From the NCBI RefSeq assembly GCF_000003605.2, contig NW_003143819.1:32285-55879 (forward strand): a stretch of 23,595 nt of DNA, in the 5' to 3' direction. This document shows positions 10,795 through 21,390 of the stretch, piece after piece (the stretch's first letter is position 1; every line of letters begins with the position of its first letter). The position numbers were made by a program, and so were the translations under genes. A model generated the notes under the pieces. The model made no database searches. It had not been told where the DNA came from and worked only from the letters and a program-made list of their open reading frames with translations. This stretch comes from Saccoglossus kowalevskii. Lineage: Eukaryota > Hemichordata > Enteropneusta > Harrimaniidae.

Positions 10795-13700
10795 TACTGA
10801 CAGTGAATAAAAAAACACAAAGCATTGAATGATGGGTAATCACCTAACTTGATCATATACTGTTACATAATGGTAGAGCATGCACTGATGGAAAAAAACT
10901 GTTTTGTCTATGTGGTCAAAATAAGTGAGATATTAATAAGCCCCACAGTAGTCAAGACTGGTATAAATGTATTCCTTGGTTTATATGCACTTTTTTTATC
11001 AGATACACATTCCTAATAGAGAAAATACAGTATTGTAATATGAATTATCCCAGAGAACTAGAATACCCTGCAATCTGCAATGAGAATACTACATACGTAT
11101 ATTTATAAATTTCGGCAGATAAATGATATGGAGGCATGGTTGAAACAAATTAAAGGCTGTATTACACTGTTGCAGAAATTTTGCACATGAAACTCAGAGA
11201 CCGCAGCTATCATATCAAAATCAGCTACAGCTAAATAAACAGAGGAAACTTTGAGAATTTTCGAAAGTGACTGTCAACACTAAATATGACAAATACTATA
11301 TTTTAATATAGCAACTTTGCATATGCTCAAAAAAATAATAGTGAAACAAGTGTTTTCATATGTAATTAGTGTAATAGCTGTAAACATGTTCAATACGTGA
11401 ACCTTGCTCATATGGCTATTTTTAGCACAAGAGAAGCACAATAGCATGTTATACCGTACTTCATCAGGTATTCCATTATTACATTGCATTCCCTTCCTCC
11501 CTCTACAAATAAAATGAATACACGAGGCGACAGAAATGCATAGGAAATTTCATCTATAAAATGAGTCACATGCACAGAAATATTAGACAATTCTTGATAA
11601 AGCAGAGAAATTACAGTAAACAACCATCTATTAAGGGAAACACACTGAAGAGAGATATTATATGCAAACATGTGATGTAAACAAACGCATAGATTCAGCT
11701 TCTAATAAAGAAGATTACGATGCCAGTCATTCATGTACATTTTAAAATAACTAGGTCAATTGTGTATGGTAATTTGCATAACAGTAACATCAATATTTCA
11801 AGCATATTAAACATTATTTTATTGTTATTGCTATATTACAAGTACCATTATGACACTTTCCCTGCTATTTTTATCACATCTTTTTGTCATGAATATAATA
11901 CGTATATATATGTGGTCAATATACAGGTATTATACCCCTCACTGCTATCAGTCAGTGACAATATTTACATACATGAAATTATGTGTATTTTCAAATGATT
12001 GGAAACCACTGTTATATTGTTTCAGTTTATTTCTGCCGAGAACACCAATTTGATGTATGATTTAATTTCCCAGATTCTGAAGTTACATGTACTGTAAATT
12101 GTTAATTTTGTAAAACAGTAAGGGGTCACTGAGGTCACATTGACATTATTTAAAAAAAATTATATATTTTCCACCCTTTCAGAAATAAATAAATTCCCCC
12201 AAAAATATATATGATACATATTTTTATATTATCACTTCCTAAGCAAACATTACAAGCAAGCAAGCAAGCAATACTGCTGTGAACATAACTATTTAATCCA
12301 TACACAGGATTTCACTCACAACTAGCCATGATAAAAAATACACCACACAAATATAAGCACGCACCACAAAATCCACATCTCGGATAATACAATCTATTTC
12401 TATCTATTTGCTAATTCCGGCCTGATTAAACATATGCGATGTCGCATGACGATGCACAAAACTGACATTTGAAACAAAATTCATTCACTATACCTCTTGA
12501 AATAATAATTAGACATTTATGCAAAGAGGATGACCATGTCAATTTAATTGTTACAGCGAACCCTCTGGAGAGCTCGACACAATGGAGCAGTGTATAATCA
12601 ATCATCAGTGGCATTATAGCTACCAACAAGGCATTACATCAAGAAACACAAGACTATCAATATATTTATGTAGGAAGTAAACAAACTCTTAGCTGTTTAT
12701 TATAATCATAGTCACATACAGATAAAAACTATTTTAATTGAATCTGTCATAGTTATCTTTAATAAATGCGCATTCATGACATCAAAATAAATATCTGCCC
12801 GCCATTATTATATATACTTTACTGACATTTGGCAAATATGATGATAACCATGGGAGTATGACAGTTGGCATGACTGTTGACCTCCTTTAACAAATAACAG
12901 ATTCAGGAAAACACCCACAGCTGCTGCTCGTGATGATGGTTACTATTCTAGTAAACTATGGATACCATATACGTGACCCAGATACAGATCCCTTAAATCA
13001 TAGCATGAATTGATAACACTGTATCCCGTATTCACCAGAAGAGTCATGCTACCTGTGCACACACAGCTCAACATGACGCCACATAGTAAAATTGCCAGCA
13101 ATAAACAGATGTATTACAAGCAACGTCATCGGTATTATTGAAATGTGAAACACAATCTAAAAAATAACTTCTCCATGTCTCCTCATATTTATTTACGTCG
13201 ACCATGCAGACGATTATTGATAGTTTATTCACCTTTATACACCTAAATAAACGGCCATTGCACAGTAACCTTTGACCTCAATAATTAAACAAACCAGAAA
13301 TTGGAGGAACAGGAAACTAAAATATTCAAGTACAATATAGGGCATCAGTTGATGAGTGTAAAAAGTTAGGGTTCCCTTCCTGAACAATTACCTTTTAAAT
13401 GGACAGAAAACATCAGAGAAGGTCATGACCTCGGTGTGAGGATATCTCCAAAACAATACACAGTAACACTGCATTGAAGTGACCATTATTTAACAAAGCT
13501 TCAACATAATCCAATAAACTATTATTTAATCTATAGATTGAAGGACAGGATGGAGTTTATTAGTCACCACTTTTACTGGGTTAATCTGCCGTTATAACAA
13601 CGTGTGCCAAATGTTAGCAAATGAGATCACGCCGTCAAAACAGTACACACTTGTCTGTTACAAGGACGGCAAGGGAAGAAGGGACTGTAGTTGTAATATC

Positions 13701-14768
13701 GATCTATTAGTATTTAATAATAAAACTGCACCTGTATATCATCAGGTAATGTTCACCTTGAAATTTTTAAAAAAACTCAAACACCAACTTTAACTGACCT
13801 TGAAAATGTAAATGCGGAACTACAAAGTCTTTCACTTACACAACCCTTTTTAAATACGTTAGTTGAATTTACATTTTACCTGATGCACATTAAACAAGTC
13901 GCATACACGTACAGCAATTTACAGGATATAACTTGACATTTTCATATTTACTTAAGATAATAAATGTTGATATTATTAATAGAAGACTTCCTTTTTCTAC
14001 ATATTACACAGGGCTACATGGTAATATATTAACCCATTTTTACAGACCATCTTTCCAATGCACAATAAGTATGGTTGTTTTTTTCCCATAAATTTTAGTT
14101 GAGACTTGTCAGAACAAAATACTGTCCACACCATGCTTGATACAGGCCTTGATCGAAAATTAAAGAGTCAAATAGGACATCTTTGAGTTGGACATGAATT
14201 TCTTCACTGTACTATGCTCTACATAGTAGGAGAAATCTAAAACACTAATAGACTTTCAGGTCTGTGCAAGTTAGTGGCATACGATAAGTAAACCCGAGTT
14301 TCCTTTGTGCCAATCTAGTTATCCATACCAGGAGGCGACAATAGTATTCAACATTATTGACTTTCACTTCTAGTTATATTCAGTATTTCCTTGAAATTGA
14401 GCAAACACATAATTCTATAATGCCCAATGACATCACAGTTTTAGTTATCTGACCTAATCTACTGTATCATGCAGTGTGCAGGTCTGGTGTATGGTGAAAC
14501 GAAAGCACAAATAAATAGAAATATTTTAAAAGGCTGAATTGATCCACACCTGTCAATAGGTCTGCAACATCAAGGCTTGAATTTCAAAGTTGAGAGGACA
14601 CCAATTTTCAAGGCCAAAATTGATAAAAAAAATGTCCGAGTGTAAAGGAAGAGGTGATTTTCCCATTTACTGTGAGATATTGCATATTGTGTGAATGACG
14701 CAAACTAAACATCTGCCACAAAAATCAAACGATTTGATTTTGAAATTTTTTTATAGCTGAATGTCAAA
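10795..14768. other. Long non-coding AT-rich, CpG-poor stretch
   Basis: I counted about 5 CpG in 10801-11400, far fewer than in the region right of 16.2 kb. No exon is supported. A plus-strand open frame near 13602-13760 ends at a good donor (CATCAG|GTAATG), but I found no matching acceptor or family. Confidence 0.5.
12252..12271 (+). repeat. CAAG tetranucleotide microsatellite
   Basis: About four to five perfect AAGC/CAAG units. It is a simple repeat only. Confidence 0.85.
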
Positions 14769-14978
14769 ATGCATTCTTTTCCTCCACGAGCGTTGATTGA
14801 GGTATCAAAACAGGATTTTAAAATAGATATATTTAGCAGTTTCAGGAAATTTAAATCTGCATTGATGAATTATTTTTATAGTCTTATTAGGTTGTTTGTT
14901 GCGGAACCTGTAATTGGGAAATTTATTCCTGTTGGTCAACCGAATAAATAAATAAAAATAAATAAATCAATCAAATAA
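14769..14978 (+). mobile_element. Possible 3' remnant of a LINE-type retrotransposon
   Basis: A 60-codon open frame contains FSSFRKFKSALMNYFYS, reminiscent of the stretch ending many LINE reverse-transcriptase ORFs, where a phenylalanine/lysine-rich helix precedes the stop. It is followed directly by an AAAT-rich tail (14943-14978), as at LINE 3' ends. No catalytic motif is present, since those would lie upstream, and I cannot see them there. The resemblance is weak and could be chance. Confidence 0.2.
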
Positions 14979-16285
14979 TGTTTGAGAGGGGAATATTGCA
15001 TTGAGATACCCTTACTTCATCAATTTTGACTATTATTAAATATATATAGCAAAATAGCGTGTTTGTTGAGTCCTGGCTATGTTTAGTCGGTACTGCAACC
15101 TTATATGACCTTAGTTTTTGTCCTGTTATTATGTACAATGTCAAGCATACATATAGCAAATCTGTATTTTCCAAGGGCACTGAGGCCAACTCATTGGGCA
15201 TCAAGGCAATTGATGCATGTGAATTTTATATTACAGAGGAGTTCCACAAGTGCTTGAATACAAGTCCATGTAACCTGGCATTTAAAAATAGCTTCAACTA
15301 TGCCAGTTTAAAAAGGAAATCTCAAGCCAATCAAATGAGTTGGTAGAAATATACTGGCAGGGTTGGCTGTTAATAGCATACATATGTAACAAGCTAATAT
15401 ACTTGAATGTCAATTACAACTCCAATTAATGAAGAACATTCAAAATAAAATAAGTGGATGTCAACAATCACCTGATACAGATAACTTGAAGTGACCTCAA
15501 GACTGACCTCTGTATCATTCATAGCTAGAGACAAAAGGCAGTGAATACTTAGTATGGGTACCACATACTTATCCAGAAATCCAACAAACTACAGACAGAT
15601 ACTTTATTTGTCAGGACAAGCAATTCTCTGGACATCATGCAAGAAAGTATAGCCTAACCTTCCTATATCACAGTTTAGCATTAGAATTAATAATTAATTT
15701 CAGTTAATGTTCCTATCTACATATGGGTCACACACGATAGGCAAGATTATCGTCATGTGTCATACCAGAATGCACCAATTAAGGTTGAGCCACAAATTCC
15801 CAATATGCTGCCTGGCGCAACAGTGCAGTCTTCATGAGATGAGTAAGATTTATTTTGATGAATGATGTTTTGGTCGTTGGCCAAATTTCTTTAAAAGGTG
15901 CACATAACCATTCAAAAGCTTTTGTGAAAGAAATCAATCTCTTGCTTTCATGTAAGGTCAACTATTTGCATGCATATCCTTACAACGAACTTAGTCATTT
16001 GCATTTACGCAAACACTTTACAATAAACCATAATGTATATTTTATGTTACGCCCAAATATACCTACGACTTTACAACAGTTAAATAACAAGTGAAGAACT
16101 ATGGCAACACCGATAAAAGTGTATAAATAAAAACTAAGGCAACAACAAAAGCTGTATTCTTTCACACTGATTACCATACCTATTGAATAACACCTCCATC
16201 ATGTTACTGTGTATTCTCATCACAATAGGTAATTTACTAAATGTATCAAATAATTAAAAAAACATTGTGTGTCGCACACTCCTAC
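14979..16285. other. Non-coding stretch left of the exon cluster
   Basis: Opposed open frames at 15779-16094 and a 95-codon frame at 15059-15346 match nothing I recognise. A minus-strand segment at 15472-15524 has an acceptor (TCTCTAG) and donor (ATCAG|GTGATT), but it gives a stop in the phase required after the exon at 16286-16338. The next exon of the minus-strand gene is therefore not identified here. Confidence 0.45.
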
Positions 16286-16338
16286 CTTTTGTCATTCTGT
16301 AGACCTTGCCCGGTCGGGAGACCCATTCCATCCTGTGA
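16286..16338 (-). CDS. Exon 3 of unrecognised minus-strand gene
   Basis: On the minus strand an acceptor TCGTCCTTAG precedes, and a donor AAAAG|GTAGGAG follows, 53 bases that are GC- and CpG-rich against the flanks. In phase 0, as required by the upstream exon, it reads SQDGMGLPTGQGLQNDK and leaves in phase 2. An alternative acceptor six bases further (CACAG) removes two residues without changing frame. A second frame (MEWVSRPGKVYRMTK) is also open, but no splice combination I tried reaches it. The glycine-rich content suggests a loop or linker. No family is recognised, and no continuing exon was found to the left. Confidence 0.45.
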
Positions 16339-16748
16339 CTAAGGACGAGAAATAAAAAACAATAACAATTAAAACATGACAATATCATTGAATATGTAAA
16401 CAATGTTGTCAAAAATTGTATTGGCCGATTTACACGTGGAAACGTTCCGTTTGGGCAGACCGAGTTATTCAATATCATTGTTATTAACGTGAACGATGTT
16501 CAGATTTAGTTTGGTAACGGGTAGTCACATCAATCACAAAATATTGCATGTACCCGTATAGTACACCGTACACGTCTTGTATATTGCTCGTTTTCCATAA
16601 TTTTGTGACGCACTCTTACTGTGCAAATTTTAAACATTATAAAGGATATTCTGTAAGACGACAATATTTGACATACAGAAGAAAACAGATACAGAATGGA
16701 ATGCTCCATAATGCAAGTCGAGCATTATAAAAAAAAATTGTTGCACAC
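16339..16748. other. Putative intron 2 (minus-strand gene)
   Basis: It lies between GTGTGC (donor, at 16748 on the minus strand) and CCTTAG (acceptor at 16339). It is rich in CpG and lacks a supported open frame; the plus-strand 60-codon frame inside is a chance reading. Confidence 0.4.
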
Positions 16749-16813
16749 CTGAATTGCTCCGTCCAGTCGGATCTCTCGAAGCCCTTTCATCGACGCCGTC
16801 GTCTGTACAAAAG
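16749..16813 (-). CDS. Exon 2 of unrecognised minus-strand gene
   Basis: An acceptor CTCTTTTCCAG with a pyrimidine tract and a donor ATTCAG|GTGTGC bound 65 bases. Entering in phase 1 after exon 1, it completes an Ala codon and reads FVQTTASMKGLREIRLDGAIQ-type sequence, likely helical, leaving in phase 0. A competing acceptor 11 bases inside (GTACAG, exon starting at 16802) gives DDGVDERASRDPTGRSNS instead and meets a stop in exon 3, so the outer acceptor is preferred. The base composition (about half GC, seven CpG in 65 bases) stands out from the surrounding AT-rich DNA. Confidence 0.45.
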
Positions 16814-17091
16814 CTGGAAAAGAGACGGTTTACATATCACAAAATATTACAAAAATATAACAGGGTGAACAATCACATTTTCGACGAACATATACGTCAC
16901 ATATTTCATATTTTAAAACAAGAACTTCAATTAATCATGCGATTTCAATAATGATTATACCCAGTGTTTACGTACATTTGCATATCGTAATACACTCAGT
17001 TGTCGCGACATTCAGTCACAGCAACCGAACATTTTGGCCGACGATCTGCGGGTACAGATCAGACATTTTTACCATAATATTTATACTATAC

Positions 17092-17212
17092 CTGAGCCAT
17101 GGGCTTCGGCTAAGTTTCTGTATGTTGGAATAACTTGTAAAAGGCTTAATAAAACTGTGAGCCACATCTGAATGAGGCTATTACTTTGTGTGTAGCCATT
17201 TTGACCCGCCAT
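17092..17212 (-). CDS. First coding exon of unrecognised minus-strand gene
   Basis: The start ATG (17212-17210) sits in AGCATGG, with A at -3 and G at +4, a strong Kozak context. It reads 40 codons plus one base to a donor GCTCAG|GTATAG. The peptide begins MAGQNGYTQSNS, then LIQMWLTVLLSLLQVI (a 16-residue hydrophobic run, possibly a signal anchor or amphipathic helix), then PTYRNLAEAHGS. The upstream sequence in this frame stays open to about 17380 but contains no ATG, so this start is the natural one. Joined to exons 2 and 3 it gives about 79 residues without a stop. I do not recognise the family. The AAAATGGC/GGCGGG surroundings also resemble YY1-type promoter sites, so part of this could be 5' untranslated sequence. 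Confidence 0.5.
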
Positions 17213-17527
17213 GCTCGCTGTCTCATAGTCCCAAAACACAGCAACACAAAATATTACAACACAACACAACACAACATGTATTCGTGTAGATACCAATTCG
17301 ACAGCTATCGATTGAAGCTTGCGTACAATGTCAATAGTAGTTCGAATGTAAATGTAACAAATGTATAAAAGTTGATTAGTCTTGTAAAATTAGAACATAT
17401 ATCCCAAAATTTAATATATTTTCTGTTTATTTTTTTCTAATCGCGTAACTACAAATTATTCACTACTTTTTTGTGACGATAAATTACTGGACCAAGTGTC
17501 GCAAGTGTTCTTAAATGAAGATTTCTG
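17213..17527 (-). promoter_or_regulatory. Likely 5' UTR and proximal upstream region
   Basis: It lies directly upstream of the minus-strand ATG. It contains a short ACAAC pentamer repeat (17256-17275, read as GTTGT on the gene strand). No TATA box in the right orientation is evident, and the transcription start cannot be placed. Confidence 0.35.
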
Positions 17528-17815
17528 ATTGGTTAATTTTACGTATCCAGAATTGACCCGAGGTAATGAAAGTACCAATTTGTACGCATTTCACAGCAAA
17601 TTATTATTAAAATTTGCAGTAAAACATTATTTTTGTTGAATAATAGAAACGTATTCTATATTCAAGCGCAATACAAAACGTAGAATCATTTCAAACACAT
17701 GCGCAAACGGTAAACGCACTACCCAATCAGAGACTCTGTGTCATCGAGTAAATAAAACACACCTACCGATTGGAATTTCAGTGACGTGCCGATTGGTCTA
17801 CGTGATCATGTGATT
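17528..17815 (-). promoter_or_regulatory. Candidate promoter with CCAAT boxes and a CRE-like site
   Basis: CCAAT motifs occur four times: ATTGG at 17528-17532, 17769-17773 and 17792-17796, and CCAAT at 17723-17727. Two of them bracket TGACGTG (17782-17788), a CRE-like half-site arrangement typical of NF-Y/CREB promoters. An imperfect palindrome, TACGTGATCATGTGA, follows near 17799. It lies 0.3-0.6 kb upstream of the minus-strand start codon, so either an upstream non-coding exon exists or this is a distal promoter part. It could also serve a plus-strand transcript. This is inference from motif spacing only. Confidence 0.4.
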
Positions 17816-19390
17816 TTTGCCAGGTGTCGAATAAGTTACCGTTCAAGAAAGGTTGAAAAGGATAGAAAAAAATGTGTATATTGAAAACTATAATTGGACA
17901 GAAATTCCTATCCATTTTACTAGTATATCGTTTTGACAACTGGAAAAACAAAACAAAAAAATACTGTTTTTTTTTTAGAATGTCACTCATACGTATATAA
18001 TGAACAATTAACATTATTAATATCAGTTCTGGATTATTCAGAGAGTTCTGCATTCATTAAAAGTTTCTAGGTTTTTATGCAGACAGCTGTAGAGGTTAAG
18101 ATTTCATGATCGGAAATTAATAGTGCCATATATGGGTAAAAGCGTTTTAAGAATGCGGAACTGGTGCTGATCGCAGTGCAATATGGAACACCAAGTCTAC
18201 TACGCGTAGATACAACACGTACTGTCAAAACAAGGTCACCATGACGACAGATGCATTTTGTTGTTGTTGAAAAGTATAAGTTTGTCTTGTTATTGTGCCG
18301 GAATGAGGACACAATGAAGAGGGGCATGGGGGTAGCTGGTATAGTTTTACGGAAAATAAAATAAAAAGACGTTTTTACAGTGAAAATTGAATTTTACAGT
18401 GAATTGTGTCATCTAGTCGTTTTACAGTTTCGAAAATGTAATGTCCCTGGATTATTCTTCACGACTTTTTTTATTTGGATGTAAATTCTTGTACGTACCG
18501 AGAAAAATGACACATTTTTACAGTGTGCGAAAAAAAATATTTGATTGATTACGTTGTACGTCTAGCCTGTGACTACAGAATTACGAAATTTATTTTTTCA
18601 GTTTACGTTGTACGAACAAAAAAATATTGTAATTACGTTGAACGAAATAACCCTTGCCCCCCTCCTCAATAAAGTTAACTGACACAATCTGATACTCCTC
18701 TTAGATTTTCAATGTATAATGTTTCCTGCTTTCATATGGAGAGATGAATGAACGAATACGAAACCGTGCGAGTGTGGGTGATGTCCACTACGATATCAAC
18801 CTTAAAAAGAAGATATATAGTGTATTAGGAAATTAAATTGGATTTGCATGAGTACCCGACTGTGTCACCGCTTCGCTGTTGCGTATCCTAAGACAGCTTT
18901 GCCAATGACAGTTATGATATCCAAATGACGTTTAATGCATGACCTAGTAATGTGATCGTCCGAGTACACCTCGACCGGGGAGTCACTTCCCCCCTACTTA
19001 CTTGGTTTCTTTTCCATGTATGACTATTTGCTTTGATTACTGGTATTTGGGATTGACAAAGTTTGAAATTTGGGATTCATTTCTGCCCACAGAAGCTCAT
19101 AGTAAATAATTTGTTTATCGAATGAACCGACGCATAAAATGCTGCTTTCTCAAAGGACAGCGTCGGCATAGTGATAAATAAGTATTTTTTTTATATTTAT
19201 TGGTCTTGTTATTTATTTATATTAAATCTTCGCCATTGTTTTCGTATTTGTTATTGTGTACATGTAATTAAATTCACGTGTTTAACCGATTTTCTGACTC
19301 ATGTTTACACTCAACGCTCACCAAACTATTTCTACGGCTCGATACTGTTTATGTCCCCACATTCCATAACTTACGCTAGTTTGCATAACC
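17816..19390. other. CpG-rich non-coding stretch
   Basis: No supported exon. A perfect donor consensus on the minus strand (AAACCAA|GTAAGTAGG near 19000) follows a short frame MEKKP, but the ATG context is poor. The segment 18355-18650 has repeated short motifs, listed separately. Confidence 0.45.
18373..18646 (+). repeat. Cluster of two short recurrent motifs
   Basis: TTTTACAGT(G) occurs at 18373, 18392, 18420 and 18516. ACGTTGTACG occurs at 18551 and 18605, with a variant ACGTTGAACG at 18635. TTTTACAG is also the terminus of the MITEs in this window, and a TGTGTCAT/ATGACACA pair is inverted within the cluster. It may be a decayed inverted-repeat element or spaced protein-binding sites. Confidence 0.45.
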
Positions 19391-19446
19391 ATCTCATCGA
19401 CTTTATCATCCTATATATATATATAGGATGATAAAGTCGATGAGAT
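19391..19446. repeat. Perfect 56-bp palindrome
   Basis: ATCTCATCGACTTTATCATC (19391-19410) continues to a CTATATATATATATAG centre and is mirrored exactly through 19446. The arms are 28 bases each with no mismatch and no spacer; symmetry stops sharply on both sides. It could extrude as a cruciform or be a fold-back artefact of cloning or sequencing. Confidence 0.97.
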
Positions 19447-20065
19447 ACAATATACTAGTATGTGTAATCATGTGGTCGAAGTTGCCACACCGATGCAGGC
19501 ATATGGCAACATTATTTTCTCAATTCTTGAAACTGTGGATTATGTATACGGGCAATCCAAAATAATGGATTGGGTACCATTAAGCGAGAATGACCAACAG
19601 GAGAAAATGAAATAAATGTTTGTTTTTTCTATTCATTAAATTATAACGACACTTACATATTTCCACCATGACATTTGATTGACCCTGTTATTAAAATATA
19701 ACTATAAATGTACCATTATTTTCGGAATTCATGCGCCTATTATTTCTTTGTGTCATGAATCAATATATCAAAGTCAAGTGCAAGTGTGTTCATACTCAGA
19801 GTTTCATACAAACGACCTCAGTGGTTGTATCTCAAAGAAGTACAATTCTCCGTAATGTTGCGGAAATTTTGAAACAACATGCCACCGTCATTGAAGGAAG
19901 GAATTGACGATTGAGTCAATGACATACAAACTCGGGTGTTAATTTACATATTTAGATTGGCAGTTGACAAAGGGAATTGCTGATGCACACACAATACGAC
20001 ATAAACAGGGTGATATAATTTTTACTTGAGTTGGAATCACAATATACAATGGATTGTATACGCTG
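19447..20065. other. Non-coding stretch
   Basis: No exon is supported. An AP-1 type TGAGTCA site is near 19913, and a short ATG frame (MPPSLKEGIDD, then stop) is near 19880. Nothing else stands out. Confidence 0.5.
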
Positions 20066-20193
20066 TGACGTGTTCCATGCAATCGAGAACGTCGTCGGAA
20101 TATCACGCCTTGTTGTGACGTCACGTTTTGTTTGATTCACCAACTTACGTGTTCATAAAAACACCTTTATGACTACTTCCGTGCGTGACGTCG
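20066..20193. promoter_or_regulatory. Cluster of three CRE/ATF-type sites
   Basis: TGACGTG (20066-20072), the perfect palindromic CRE TGACGTCA (20116-20123) and TGACGTCG (20186-20193) lie within 128 bases. An ETS-like ACTTCCG core near 20174 adjoins the third. Full CREs with CpG in an AT-rich genome are uncommon and cluster at promoters. No first exon is evident on either side, so the gene served and its direction are unknown. Confidence 0.45.
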
Positions 20194-20514
20194 GCAATAA
20201 GCTGATCTTTTCGATAGAAAGAAGTGTGGTCATTGGGAAATTTAATAAATTCAATTATTTGTAGACTTAAATTCTATAATCTCGGGCGTAGATACGAAAG
20301 GCTTGAGGAAATGGATTGGGTTCGATCCGGAGGTTAATCTGGATCTACTGTAAAAGTGTGTCTTGTTACAAATGGTCTACGCTGAAAAGTTATCTTATTC
20401 GACAAGAAATAAATAACCATGAAGCATGGATTTCATATCCCTACACATCCCTATTCTTACTACATTGTATTTACAATGCTTGATAGAAAAAAACAACAAC
20501 ACAATCTGGTATAC

Positions 20515-20534
20515 TTTTTTTTTTTTTTTTTTTT
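20515..20534 (+). repeat. 20-base T tract followed by ACAG
   Basis: The uninterrupted T run ends in ACAG, so it could be a strong plus-strand splice acceptor. Equally, on the minus strand it would be the poly(A) tail of a retroposed copy extending to the right. The sequence that follows (to about 20630) is open for some 30 codons but unrecognised, and I found no target duplication for an insertion. Confidence 0.6.
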
Positions 20535-21133
20535 ACAGAGGAACTGCTCTGAATAGATGCAAACTCTGGATCTCAAAATATTCAGACCGAGTTAACCTTG
20601 ATCATAGCATAGCCCTCTATCATAGATAGAAAGACTATGAATACATTTATTCCGTACTAGAACCTTCACTCCAGCGGAAAAACAATTGTGCATCTCCGTC
20701 TGATCATAGGCGTTGGAATGCGCGTCGAAGCGATAAAAGAACTTATCGTATCCTGACATGAGACGGAAGCGAGTTCGCATCCGTACACTGGATTAAGTTT
20801 GTGAGACAATAACTTGTATTTTGAGACGTAATACTACGGCTGACAAACTACGGGACTGTATCCATGACTGAGTCTAGACAGACCAGAGGAAAGCCAACGA
20901 CCCGTGAATACGGCGTTGTCTGGGGACTCAATTAATCAGATAAATCAACGTACCAAACAATGATAGGACGTTTTTTGTTTCTATACGCTCGTCGTCACAG
21001 GGTAATAAATACACCGACCTACAACTCTGCAGGCGTTACTTAGGACACGAAAATCTCAGTATGGGATATTGAATAGATAAATAAAACTGAACCAGTCGGG
21101 TAACCAGACGTTGATTATCTGCAGATAACTCAC
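20535..21133. other. CpG-rich stretch without supported gene
   Basis: It has above-average GC and many CpG. It may be promoter-proximal or contain untranslated exon, but no frame or RNA gene could be supported on either strand. Confidence 0.4.
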
Positions 21134-21325
21134 GAAACATTTCGGTGTGACCCCTCGTTAGTATGATGAAAACGGACGTACGTGCGACAACGCACGTCAA
21201 CATCGAAGTAAAAACAAAGTACTCCGCGAGTTTAGACACTTGGGCGACGATACAAACCGTAGCTTGACCGTATTTTATTTCAGTTTGTACTACCATCATT
21301 TGACAATCACCTGACGTTGGTGGCG
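21134..21325 (-). CDS. Candidate exon inside the longest open frame (weak)
   Basis: The minus strand shows a long pyrimidine tract ending CCGCATCAG, then 192 open bases, then a good donor GTTTC|GTGAGT; it enters and leaves in phase 1. It lies in a 110-codon open frame (21368-21036), the longest in the window. The peptide has a hydrophobic middle (EYFVFTSMLTCVVARTSVFI) flanked by polar sequence. No family is recognised. In CpG-rich DNA with fewer stops a frame of this length can arise by chance, and no partner exon was found. Confidence 0.18.
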
Positions 21326-21360
21326 CTGATGCGGGGGAGAAAGAATAACGTAGTTTGTAC

Positions 21361-21390
21361 GAGGACACGGTTTTTTAGTAACCGTGTCTC
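21361..21390. repeat. Short GC-rich hairpin
   Basis: GACACGGTT (21364-21372) is inverted at 21380-21388 around a 7-base loop. The pairing can be extended by CGAG/CTCG with one bulged base. It is too short for a known RNA class. Confidence 0.6.

Noticed and set aside
10641-10856. Minus-strand open frame crossing the gap
   Set aside because: It is interrupted by 50 N and has no meaning as a coding sequence.
13602-13760. Plus-strand open frame ending at CATCAG|GTAATG
   Set aside because: The donor is good, but the frame starts at GTG, no convincing acceptor precedes it and the peptide is unrecognised.
15472-15524. AG/GT-bounded minus-strand segment as the next exon of the 17.2-kb gene
   Set aside because: In the required phase it reads Ser-Tyr-Glu-stop, and shifting to the inner acceptor also gives a stop.
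20285-20345. GGTTCGATCC near 20327, like a tRNA B box
   Set aside because: No A box or acceptor, D and anticodon stems at the right distance upstream, so no tRNA can be folded.
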